A stretch of DNA of 11,534 bases from Thermoplasmatales archaeon (GTDB lineage: Archaea; Thermoplasmatota; Thermoplasmata; Thermoplasmatales; GCA-001856825), in the NCBI GenBank assembly GCA_014874235.1, contig JACWAC010000032.1, positions 1 to 11,534 of the forward strand, given 5' to 3'. Numbering within the stretch: the stretch's first letter is position 1; the number at the start of each line of letters is the position of its first letter. Shown here one piece after another: positions 4,939-11,534 of the stretch. Under the pieces are notes generated by a model. It was not told the origin of the DNA. It searched no databases and saw only the letters and a program-made list of their open reading frames with translations. Made by a program: the position numbers and the translations under genes.

Positions 4939-7640
4939 GACCAGAATCTCCTGTTCTTTGCAAACTCAACCTCGTTGATCAATATCTTCTCCAACAATTC
5001 ATTTTCAGATTTTGTTGGAACTTCCAGTATCCTGGAGGCACTCTCGGGTCCTATTCCGTGTGCAGCAAGCACAAGCAGCGCTCTTTCTTCGTACATCCTC
5101 AGCAGATGGTAGGAGGTCCTGACTTTTCGAAGACTCTCTGCCGACATTTTGTGGGTACTCTCGATCTCGTAGGGCTTTATTGGAGCGATCCTAGGACTGC
5201 TGCAGAATATGCACCTCCGTTCCTTGAGATCCTGGACCCTGTTCTTGAATACCCTGTGGCAGCTAAGACAGTAAAAAGCCATCTCCTCAGAAAGGAGTCT
5301 TCTTCTCACTGCGGACAGGATAGGTGCCGTGGGTCTAATCGGCATCATCTTTTCCTTCAGGCTGCTCATGTAGAGCTTGGAAGAAATTGAAAACGCGCCC
5401 TTCACGTCTATGGACATCTCTCCCGAAGAGATTAGATCGCTAATTCTCGAAAGGTTCTCAATGTCGAGGTAGTCCCACTTGAACTTATCGAGGGCTTCCC
5501 TGTAAAACGGGGTATCCCTGTGAGAGGCGAAGATTCTATCGACTCTTATTCTAGTGAAATCGCTCTCTCTTGATATCACTCCGAATTTTTTTGCCACGTT
5601 TATGGTGCTGTACTGGAATGTCCTGGATTTTTCCACATATCTGTCAAGGTTCGAGAATTCATCCTGCAAGTGCTGGAGGATGTCCACTACCTCGTCAGCT
5701 CTGTACCTCATATTGCCCTGGATAACTATGTGGTAGGGAGAATTGTCAAATAGGAACGATTCTCCATATTTCTCCGATAACCTGAAAGTGATTATCAGTG
5801 CTAGAGTATAGTTGACCTTCGTTCCTGCGGTCAGTTGGATGACCGTGGTGACTCCCTCCTTCTCCACCCTCATCAGCCGATCATTCGCTGTGCTCCTTCT
5901 GAACTGCCTCACCTTGTCCTTGGTGAAGTCGTTAAGGTTCTCATCCAGAATATTTTCTCTCCTCTCTTTGCCCACCTCCATTGCGATTTCATATGGTACC
6001 GGAATTTCTTCGCCTGACCAACTCGGGGGGACCGAGATGCCCTGGATGAAGTCAACGTAGATGTACCTCTCCTTTATCCCGAGAACCCTCCAGGTGCTTC
6101 CCTTTAGAGTGAATGTGGAACCAACGTCAATTTCCGTGGCAACATACCCTTCGTCAAGGAAACCGATTATCTTTGCCGTGCTTGATTCCTTTACAACGTA
6201 CCTCTTCTCGTCAGGAATCATGGAAATGTTCTCGATGAAATACTTCAGAGTTCTTCCGCTCTTGCGAATGATCTTCGTTTCCGGGTCGTATCTTATGACA
6301 TAGATAGAAGACAGGAATGAAAGAAGGGACTCGAATTCTTCGACAGTGATGTTCCTAAAATTTCTGACTCTTCTGAAGATGTCCAATGCCTTGTCAGAAT
6401 GAACCTGCCTCTCTGAATGGACCAGAGCCATGACCTGGTTTGCAATCACGATCATTGGTTTGTCCCGAATCTTGACGTTTTCGATGGAGTTGGACTCTGC
6501 AAACTTCGAGATTACGCCGCCTTCTTCCGACTCAATCTCGTTCATCGCGATTATCTCTCCCCTAGAAGTCTCTGCGAGTCTGTGCTTTCCCCTCCCCACT
6601 CTCTGCACCAGTCTTATGACCTGCCTTGGTGAATTGACCTGTGCCACAAAGTCTACGCTTCCAACGTCTATCCCGAGTTCCATGCTTGATGTACAGACAA
6701 TTCCCCTCAACTTTCCCTTCTTGAAGTCTTCCTCAATCTTCGTCCTTATGTCCTTTCCAAGAGAACCATGGTGTACCTCTACGAGGATGTTCTGGTCGAC
6801 AAGCCTGAGTCTCATGACAATGTCCTCAGCGGTGGCCCTGGTATTAGAGAATACAATGAACTGTCTGTTGGAGTCATAGAGCTTCATTATGTAGTCAACG
6901 ATTTGTGCGTAATTTTCGTCTGATCCAATCATATCCTTGAAACTGGGCAGGGCACCATTTGGCATGGAAACTCTGATGTCATAACGTTTCGATATACCCG
7001 CCTTGAGAACCTTGTAGTCCTTATCAAAGAAGAGATTCTCCGAAACTTCCTCGGGGTTGCCAATCGTTGCCGATATAGCTATTATCTTGAACTCTGGAGA
7101 TATTTCCCTCATCCTAGAAAGACCGATCATCAATTGCCATCCTCTCTCGTCGTTCAGGAGTTCGTGGACTTCGTCAATTATCACGTACCTTACTGTTCTC
7201 AGATGATTCCTTATCTTCTTTCCGCTAACTATCAGCTGTAGTGTCTCCGGTGTCGTTATCAGCACCTTCGGCGGATGGAGCAGTTGATATCTCCTCTCAC
7301 TCTCGCTGCTATCCCCGTGTCTCACTCCAACTTCCAGATTGAACGCCTTGGCATAGAATTCTATTCTGGAAAGAACGTCCCGATTGAGCGCCCTCAGTGG
7401 AGTTATATAGATTGCACCAAATCCCTGAATCTGTTCCTTAATCTCACTGAGCCTGTAAAAAACGGGAAGAACCGCGGCCTCGGTCTTTCCGCTTCCCGTC
7501 GGAGATGTTAGTAGAACGTTTTGATTCTTCAGTATTTCTGGGATACCTATCCTCTGGGGTTCCGTGAATTCAGTAAATCCTCTCTCCCTTAGAACCTCGA
7601 GCAACCTCTCTTCCACCCCAGATGCGGATTGTGCACCCAT
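4935..7640 (-). CDS. Lhr-family superfamily 2 ATP-dependent helicase with C-terminal zinc finger
   Basis: Large (901-residue) DEAD/DEAH helicase of the Lhr group, acting on nucleic acids in the cytoplasm, probably in repair or RNA handling. Helicase motifs: Q motif region ending Q29, Walker A SPTGSGKT 46-53, TPLRALNRDV 80-89, DEVH 156-159, SATIGN 190-195, CTSSMELGIDVGSVD 316-330 and motif VI QRVGRGKHR 346-354. The winged-helix and Lhr-core regions follow. Near the C-terminus a C4 zinc finger has Cys791, Cys794, Cys810 and Cys813, followed by a helix-hairpin-helix-like AAHGIGPESASRIL and a terminal RRFW. This layout matches archaeal Lhr-like helicases, nearer aLhr2 than bacterial Lhr. The ATG at 7638-7640 coincides with the start expected from a TATA element at 7664-7672, so the mRNA is probably leaderless. 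The stop overlaps the MptA stop. The exact substrate is unknown. Confidence 0.92.
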   Translation of the reverse strand: MGAQSASGVEERLLEVLRERGFTEFTEPQRIGIPEILKNQNVLLTSPTGSGKTEAAVLPVFYRLSEIKEQIQGFGAIYITPLRALNRDVLSRIEFYAKAFNLEVGVRHGDSSESERRYQLLHPPKVLITTPETLQLIVSGKKIRNHLRTVRYVIIDEVHELLNDERGWQLMIGLSRMREISPEFKIIAISATIGNPEEVSENLFFDKDYKVLKAGISKRYDIRVSMPNGALPSFKDMIGSDENYAQIVDYIMKLYDSNRQFIVFSNTRATAEDIVMRLRLVDQNILVEVHHGSLGKDIRTKIEEDFKKGKLRGIVCTSSMELGIDVGSVDFVAQVNSPRQVIRLVQRVGRGKHRLAETSRGEIIAMNEIESEEGGVISKFAESNSIENVKIRDKPMIVIANQVMALVHSERQVHSDKALDIFRRVRNFRNITVEEFESLLSFLSSIYVIRYDPETKIIRKSGRTLKYFIENISMIPDEKRYVVKESSTAKIIGFLDEGYVATEIDVGSTFTLKGSTWRVLGIKERYIYVDFIQGISVPPSWSGEEIPVPYEIAMEVGKERRENILDENLNDFTKDKVRQFRRSTANDRLMRVEKEGVTTVIQLTAGTKVNYTLALIITFRLSEKYGESFLFDNSPYHIVIQGNMRYRADEVVDILQHLQDEFSNLDRYVEKSRTFQYSTINVAKKFGVISRESDFTRIRVDRIFASHRDTPFYREALDKFKWDYLDIENLSRISDLISSGEMSIDVKGAFSISSKLYMSSLKEKMMPIRPTAPILSAVRRRLLSEEMAFYCLSCHRVFKNRVQDLKERRCIFCSSPRIAPIKPYEIESTHKMSAESLRKVRTSYHLLRMYEERALLVLAAHGIGPESASRILEVPTKSENELLEKILINEVEFAKNRRFWS

Positions 7641-7663
7641 GCCTTGGGAGGATGCAAAGAAAG

Positions 7664-7672
7664 CTTAAAATC
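7664..7672 (-). promoter_or_regulatory. TATA box of the Lhr-like helicase gene
   Basis: Minus-strand GATTTTAAG is centred near 7667, about 27 nt upstream of the A of the ATG at 7640. That spacing predicts transcription starting at the start codon (leaderless mRNA). No Shine-Dalgarno is seen before the ATG, which agrees. Confidence 0.5.
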
Positions 7673-7700
7673 AATTGCCTGAAGAGTCCGGGTCAAGAAA

Positions 7701-7710
7701 ATTATTTAAA
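7701..7710 (+). promoter_or_regulatory. TATA box of the oxidoreductase gene
   Basis: ATTATTTAAA is centred near 7705-7706, 26-27 nt before the ATG at 7732. This predicts a leaderless transcript and sets the start codon. A longer reading frame from a TTG at 7675 would place this box inside coding sequence, which argues against that start. Confidence 0.65.
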
Positions 7711-7731
7711 GCGTGTCAAACTTGCGCCGTA

Positions 7732-8463
7732 ATGCTAGGGAAGATGGGGCTCAAGCCCTATACGATCTATGAAATTAAGTATCTAACTCATGGAGAACCG
7801 GACAGCCCCAGAATAGCTAGTTTCAGTATGAGACCCAAGGACGGGGAAAAATTCAATTTTGTTCCGGGCATGTTCTCCTCCCTCTTTCTCGATCCAAGTG
7901 ACAAGTTGTTCCGTTCCTACTCCATTGCCTCCTCTCCGAATGAGGACCACATGGAATTCATGATTGAGCTCATAAATGGAAGGTTCACCAGTCAGCTAGC
8001 CAACCTCAAGGAGGGGGATGAAATATACATCTCAGAACCGAGAGGTGCGTTCCTGTATGAACCGGACGATGCTCGCAGCGATCTCTTTCTTGCAGCGGGA
8101 ATCGGTATTGCGCCTTTCTTTTCAATGCTGAGGTATCTGAAGAGTAAAGACATGAAGAGAGATGTTTACCTGTTTTACAGCATTAAGCACAAGGACGACA
8201 TTGTCAATTTGCCAGAACTGGAAGGATACAAGGAGCTTGGACTGAACATCGTTTTTACCATAACGAGAGATCCAGAAAGCGCACTGTGGCACGGCGAAAG
8301 AGGAAGGATCAACACACGGATGATAGAGAATCACGCAAGCGACTATCTCTCCAGGACGGTCTATCTGTGCGGTGGCATTAAGTTCGTCAAGGATATTGTC
8401 GCTGAACTGAAAGAGAAAGGGGTAATTGACGAAGAGATTAAGAGAGATATATGGGGTGAGTAA
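7732..8463 (+). CDS. FAD/NAD(P)-binding oxidoreductase (ferredoxin reductase-type)
   Basis: Stand-alone flavoprotein of the ferredoxin-NADP reductase superfamily, 243 residues from the ATG at 7732. The N-terminal beta-barrel holds FAD: RSYSIASSP (61-69) is the RxYS flavin motif and GRFTSQLANLKEGDEI (83-98) the phosphate-binding segment. The NAD(P) domain has AAGIGIAPFFSML (121-133, the GxGxxP loop) and CGG (213-215). There is no [2Fe-2S] domain and no fused oxygenase or globin, so it probably exchanges electrons between NAD(P)H and a separate partner such as ferredoxin. The partner is not visible here. The start was chosen from the TATA spacing; an ATG at 7744 is a close alternative and a TTG at 7675 would add 19 residues that do not fit the family. 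It diverges from the helicase gene and appears monocistronic. Confidence 0.88.
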   Translation: MLGKMGLKPYTIYEIKYLTHGEPDSPRIASFSMRPKDGEKFNFVPGMFSSLFLDPSDKLFRSYSIASSPNEDHMEFMIELINGRFTSQLANLKEGDEIYISEPRGAFLYEPDDARSDLFLAAGIGIAPFFSMLRYLKSKDMKRDVYLFYSIKHKDDIVNLPELEGYKELGLNIVFTITRDPESALWHGERGRINTRMIENHASDYLSRTVYLCGGIKFVKDIVAELKEKGVIDEEIKRDIWGE

Positions 8464-8480
8464 GTAATTAGCAACCTACT

Positions 8481-8501
8481 CAATTTCCTTCCGTTTTTTC
8501 T
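8481..8501 (+). terminator. T-tract terminator of the oxidoreductase gene
   Basis: A pyrimidine-rich stretch with a run of six T (8494-8499) starts about 20 nt after the stop codon. Archaeal termination commonly uses U-tracts without an obligatory hairpin. Confidence 0.5.
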
Positions 8502-8516
8502 AAGAATCTGATCCCT

Positions 8517-8543
8517 TGAAACATAGGATATCAGGTTGTTTCA
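8517..8543. repeat. 7-bp inverted repeat in the convergent gap
   Basis: TGAAACA (8517-8523) and TGTTTCA (8537-8543) are perfect inverted arms separated by 13 nt. It could fold as a hairpin in a read-through transcript or be a protein-binding site beside the TATA-like element at 8566-8574. Confidence 0.4.
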
Positions 8544-8565
8544 TGAATACGATGAAATTTCCATC

Positions 8566-8574
8566 TTATATATT
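8566..8574. promoter_or_regulatory. Orphan TATA-like element between convergent genes
   Basis: TTATATATT is nearly symmetric, so it could work in either direction. On the minus strand the expected start (about 8543) falls at the ATG of a 14-codon ORF (8500-8544). On the plus strand it falls near an ATG at 8600 opening only 7 codons. Neither product is recognisable. Confidence 0.25.
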
Positions 8575-8650
8575 GGTCCGTCTGTTGCTTTTAGCAGAAA
8601 TGACAGGCACGTCCACTGTGTAGAAACATCAGTCAAAAGAAAATAATGGA

Positions 8651-8674
8651 ATAAATAAAAAAAAGGAAAAAATT
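8651..8674 (-). terminator. T-tract terminator of the solute-binding protein gene
   Basis: On the minus strand, just after the stop codon (8685-8687), there are T6-CC-T8 tracts (A-runs at 8667-8672 and 8657-8664 on the plus strand), followed by more A/T. This is a typical archaeal U-tract terminator. Confidence 0.6.
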
Positions 8675-8684
8675 TGTTTCAGGT

Positions 8685-11525
8685 TTATGCGTACTGTAGT
8701 GCCGAGTATATCACGAAGGAAAATCCTACCGCAACGTTTCTGGTTGGTTCCAAGCTGCTTGGGACGAGAGAAGAGCTGTAGTATGCTGGGCCTACTCCCT
8801 GTATCGTTCCCACGTAGAAGAACATGTCAATGGCGATCTTGTCAGCCACATAGTTATATGCAGTTACGTTTGCGCTACCCGCTGCTGTTGGTGGTTGCAG
8901 ATTTGCCTGATCAAGGGCATTCCACATTTTTGATATCTGGGCCCACTGTGCATTCATGTCCGCAATCTGTGCAGAAGTCATTCCCTGTGACGAGAACCAC
9001 GCAGTATTGTTGAACACCGCTGGGTCAATTCCATCAGGATAGGAATAGATTCCTAGATGTCCGATTATAGGCGCAGTGAAATCTGCAGCTGCAGGATAGT
9101 CATCTATCCATCCCAGGTAGTAAACTGGCATCGGGTTCGTTCCGGGTCCGCCTAGGGACGTATCAGTGACCTCTGCTCCGAATGGTATATCCACAAGATC
9201 GATCTGCACCTTTCCTCCTGTTACTGCGCTGATTGCTGTTGCCCATACTCCTACCATTGCATCCTGTGAAACAGATCCGGAGGCATCTACTATTGGAATA
9301 TGGTAGACTGTGCTACTCTGGGAATAATTTGTCTGATTCCAAGCACTCGCTGCTAGAGCTAGATTTCCGTTTACATAGTTTCCGGGTACTGGTCCGTAGG
9401 ATGATAGGTTCGCAGGGAAGTTCCCTATGCCAGTTGGCAGAATACCAGATTCAGCTGCTACTAGAGGGATGCCGTCTGCAGAGTTGAGGTCATTGATGTA
9501 GTACGAATAGTTGAATGCGTAGCTGAATGCCTCTCTTACGCTGAGGTTGTCAAAGAAGCTCGCTGGGGCGTTGAATTTGCTGTCAAGTCCCTTAGCACCG
9601 GTAACGTTTATGTCAAAGTTGTATGCCCAGAAGAAAGTATCCATTTGGGTTACAATTTCTGACGATAGCGTTCCGGACTGAACGAGCGACTGAAGGAGTG
9701 GAATCTCCGTGACAGTTGCAGTTCCCGCAGCAAACTGGGCATATCCAGATTGCAACTGGCTCACTGCTGTCTGCTCGTTAGTCAGATATTCTAGGACTAT
9801 CTTCGGGATCAGCTGGCTTGGAGAAACTCCGGCCTGGGTCTGATCGTAATTCGGGTTCACCTTCAAGACAATTTCTCCAGGTTCGTTCAGTGCCATTACA
9901 TATGGTCCTGTTCCCATCGGGTTGTTCTTGATGTATTGGTTCCAGTTTGCAACATCGCTTGGACTGGTGGTTGCATTAGAGAAGAATTGGAACGTTGTTG
10001 TGTTGTTTCCAGGTGCACCGCCGTGCTGGGCTAGCCAGCTGGCATCCATGATCATGGAAACGGTCGGTCCGGCCAGGAACTGGAAGAATATTCCAGTGAC
10101 TCCGTAGCTGTATACTTTTACCGATGTCACTCCATTCTCCGTCATAAAGTCTCCAAGATGGTTGGCATATAGCGTCGAGACGTTCAGTCCCCCTGCCCCA
10201 ACTGAAGTTGCATTAGCATATACCGGTACTGATGGCAGCAGGTGGAAGGTGACAGACTGTGTAGAATTGTCATAAGTGACAGCGTGGTGGATCCAGTAGT
10301 AGCTCGTATCGAACGGTCCGTATATGCTCAAACCAGGCAAAAGACCCTGAGCCAAAATCCAGGATGCGGTTGCGGAGTTGTTTGAGAAGAGCAATGATCT
10401 TGCAAAGCTCTCAAACACGTCGTAAGCATTTACGTTGTTTCCGTTAGAGAACTTTATGCTTGTGTTTATGTAGAAAGTTATGTTCGTGAACTGACCCTGA
10501 CTTCCTGTCGTGTTTAATTCACCGTTAGCATATGACGGGACGTTCGTAGCTATCTCAGGATGGTACGTACTCGTTGAGGACCCGTTGTATCCAATCAAGG
10601 GCTGGTAAATCTCGTAAATTACTTCGTATGATTGAGTATCGTAGGACAGCGAAGGATCAAGAGTTCTTGGGTTCCCTGGCAGGAATTCCGCATTCACGAG
10701 CTGGCTCGTGTCTGCTGCATGTGACGTTATCTTCTTTGTTATGGTATAGTTACCAACGTATACCGTAAACATGTAGTTACCCGTAGCTGTGTTTCCCGAG
10801 GAGTCGTTGCTTGTGGTTGTTAGTTCGACTGTGTGCATTCCAGTAGCATTGAACGTTACGTTTATTGTTTCTGGCATTCCCGTGTTGTTGTCATTTATAA
10901 CCTGGCTACCGTTGTCTATGTTCCATTTAAAGGACTGTATAGTGTATGCTATGTCACCCGGTACCTCAGATCCAACTGTCAGTGGAACAGCGTCCAACGA
11001 TCCTTGGAAGGTTGCGTTCACGTATCCACCGGTGTTAATCGTTTGGTTCCCAGACGCTGTGGTTATAACGGCTGGTCCGTAAATTGCTCCAGGCGCTGGG
11101 GTAAGCGGTGGGTTTATTGTTATCAGCAGCAACGTACTGTTTCCAGAGGCGGTTACGTTCGTACCAGTCGCATAAACTGATACTAAGTAGCTTCCGGGGT
11201 TCGCATACGAGTGTGATACCGAAGATGTTGAGTTCGTTTTCATTGTGCTTCCGTCACCGAAATTCCAGACTACATTAGTAAAGGTGTATCCACTGGGTGC
11301 TCCAGGGAAGAAGGTTATGCTGCCTCCTGCTAGTGCTACTATACCACTCACCGATGGTGCTAGCGATGCCGTAGTTTGTGTTGGCGTTTTTGGGTGTTTG
11401 TACGTCAGTGCAATAGCCACTCCGGCTATTATCACTATTACGACAACAGCAACTACTACCCATTTCACAGCGGAACCCTTTTTTGGTGGCGTAGGGTTAG
11501 GCTGCGAATTTGTCGGTTGTGTCAT
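8685..11525 (-). CDS. Membrane-anchored PKD-domain ABC solute-binding protein (family 5, peptide-type)
   Basis: Extracellular substrate receptor for an ABC importer of the Dpp/Opp family. Residues 1-21 are a Pro/Lys-rich cytoplasmic tail, and about 22-41 (VVVAVVVIVIIAGVAIAL) are a single membrane span. With no lipobox Cys, it is probably an uncleaved N-in/C-out anchor. A PKD domain spans about 56-136 (WNFGDG 87-92, HSYANPGSY 105-113), and a second, degenerate PKD-like repeat about 145-258 (WNIDNG 201-206, FNATGMHTVEL 225-235). The SBP family 5 domain runs from about 276 to the end: NPRTLDPSLSYD, NVNAYDVFESFARSLLF (364-380), NNPMGTGPY (534-542) and VREAFSYAFNYSYYI (663-677). The chain carries about thirty N-x-S/T sequons, fitting a heavily glycosylated surface protein. 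At 946 residues it is longer than usual because of the PKD part. No permease or ATPase gene follows; these could lie upstream, beyond the window. The substrate is inferred as peptides. The promoter lies outside. Confidence 0.92.
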   Translation of the reverse strand: MTQPTNSQPNPTPPKKGSAVKWVVVAVVVIVIIAGVAIALTYKHPKTPTQTTASLAPSVSGIVALAGGSITFFPGAPSGYTFTNVVWNFGDGSTMKTNSTSSVSHSYANPGSYLVSVYATGTNVTASGNSTLLLITINPPLTPAPGAIYGPAVITTASGNQTINTGGYVNATFQGSLDAVPLTVGSEVPGDIAYTIQSFKWNIDNGSQVINDNNTGMPETINVTFNATGMHTVELTTTSNDSSGNTATGNYMFTVYVGNYTITKKITSHAADTSQLVNAEFLPGNPRTLDPSLSYDTQSYEVIYEIYQPLIGYNGSSTSTYHPEIATNVPSYANGELNTTGSQGQFTNITFYINTSIKFSNGNNVNAYDVFESFARSLLFSNNSATASWILAQGLLPGLSIYGPFDTSYYWIHHAVTYDNSTQSVTFHLLPSVPVYANATSVGAGGLNVSTLYANHLGDFMTENGVTSVKVYSYGVTGIFFQFLAGPTVSMIMDASWLAQHGGAPGNNTTTFQFFSNATTSPSDVANWNQYIKNNPMGTGPYVMALNEPGEIVLKVNPNYDQTQAGVSPSQLIPKIVLEYLTNEQTAVSQLQSGYAQFAAGTATVTEIPLLQSLVQSGTLSSEIVTQMDTFFWAYNFDINVTGAKGLDSKFNAPASFFDNLSVREAFSYAFNYSYYINDLNSADGIPLVAAESGILPTGIGNFPANLSSYGPVPGNYVNGNLALAASAWNQTNYSQSSTVYHIPIVDASGSVSQDAMVGVWATAISAVTGGKVQIDLVDIPFGAEVTDTSLGGPGTNPMPVYYLGWIDDYPAAADFTAPIIGHLGIYSYPDGIDPAVFNNTAWFSSQGMTSAQIADMNAQWAQISKMWNALDQANLQPPTAAGSANVTAYNYVADKIAIDMFFYVGTIQGVGPAYYSSSLVPSSLEPTRNVAVGFSFVIYSALQYA

Positions 11526-11534
11526 AAAACATCA

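Noticed and set aside
5058..5390. 110-codon plus-strand frame over the helicase zinc finger region
   Set aside because: The opposite strand encodes the CxxC...CxxC finger and the conserved Lhr C-terminus, so this is a shadow.
6430..6879. 149-codon open frame on the plus strand inside the helicase gene
   Set aside because: It is antisense to conserved helicase motifs (V and VI), has no recognisable domain and no promoter or ribosome binding site, and is explained by the codon pattern of the real gene.
7675..7731. 19-residue N-terminal extension of the oxidoreductase from a TTG
   Set aside because: It contains the TATA box that predicts transcription from 7732, and it does not resemble the start of the flavin domain.
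10833..11180. 115-codon plus-strand frame over the PKD region
   Set aside because: It is antisense to the PKD domains; its Val/Cys/Tyr-rich translation mirrors Thr/Asn/Gly codons of the real gene.
1..11534. CRISPR arrays, insertion sequences, integrase or attachment sites, tRNA or rRNA genes
   Set aside because: No spaced direct repeats, transposase or integrase motifs, terminal repeats, or tRNA/rRNA-like segments were seen; base composition and gene packing look uniform except for the Ser/Thr/Asn-rich surface protein.

Overview
The window reads as chromosomal DNA of a Thermoplasmata (Thermoplasmatales-type) archaeon. The evidence is: a transketolase split into two adjacent subunit genes followed by a small transaldolase; an archaeal-type GTP cyclohydrolase (MptA); an archaeal Lhr-family helicase with a C-terminal C4 zinc finger; A/T-rich TATA boxes placed about 27 nt before start codons, as for leaderless transcripts; and a solute-binding protein held by an N-terminal membrane anchor and rich in N-glycosylation sequons. 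The order-level assignment is an inference from gene content, not a database match.

Layout. Positions 36-467 (minus) encode a small DtxR/MntR-family regulator that keeps only part of the known metal site. A 253-nt divergent intergenic region (468-720) carries promoters for both directions. Positions 721-4938 (plus) form a tightly packed five-gene operon: transketolase N-terminal subunit, transketolase C-terminal subunit, transaldolase, an uncharacterised DHH-motif protein, and MptA. Positions 4935-7640 (minus) encode a large Lhr-like helicase whose stop codon shares a TTAA with the MptA stop. Helicase and a FAD/NAD(P) oxidoreductase (7732-8463, plus) diverge from a short region with two well-placed TATA boxes, both consistent with leaderless mRNAs. 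After a 221-nt convergent gap with T-tract terminator candidates, positions 8685-11525 (minus) encode a 946-residue PKD-domain/family 5 (peptide-type) ABC solute-binding protein.

How the genes fit together. Transketolase and transaldolase form the non-oxidative pentose phosphate pathway, supplying ribose 5-phosphate (nucleotides, hence GTP) and erythrose 4-phosphate (aromatics). MptA uses GTP to start pterin, and possibly archaeosine, synthesis. The DHH-motif protein lies between them and is a candidate for the phosphoesterase that should follow MptA. This is the main new hypothesis from the window. A second one is that the regulator gene starts at an internal GTG and that a palindrome with TTAGG half-sites just upstream is its own operator. 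No mobile elements, CRISPR arrays, tRNA or rRNA genes were seen.
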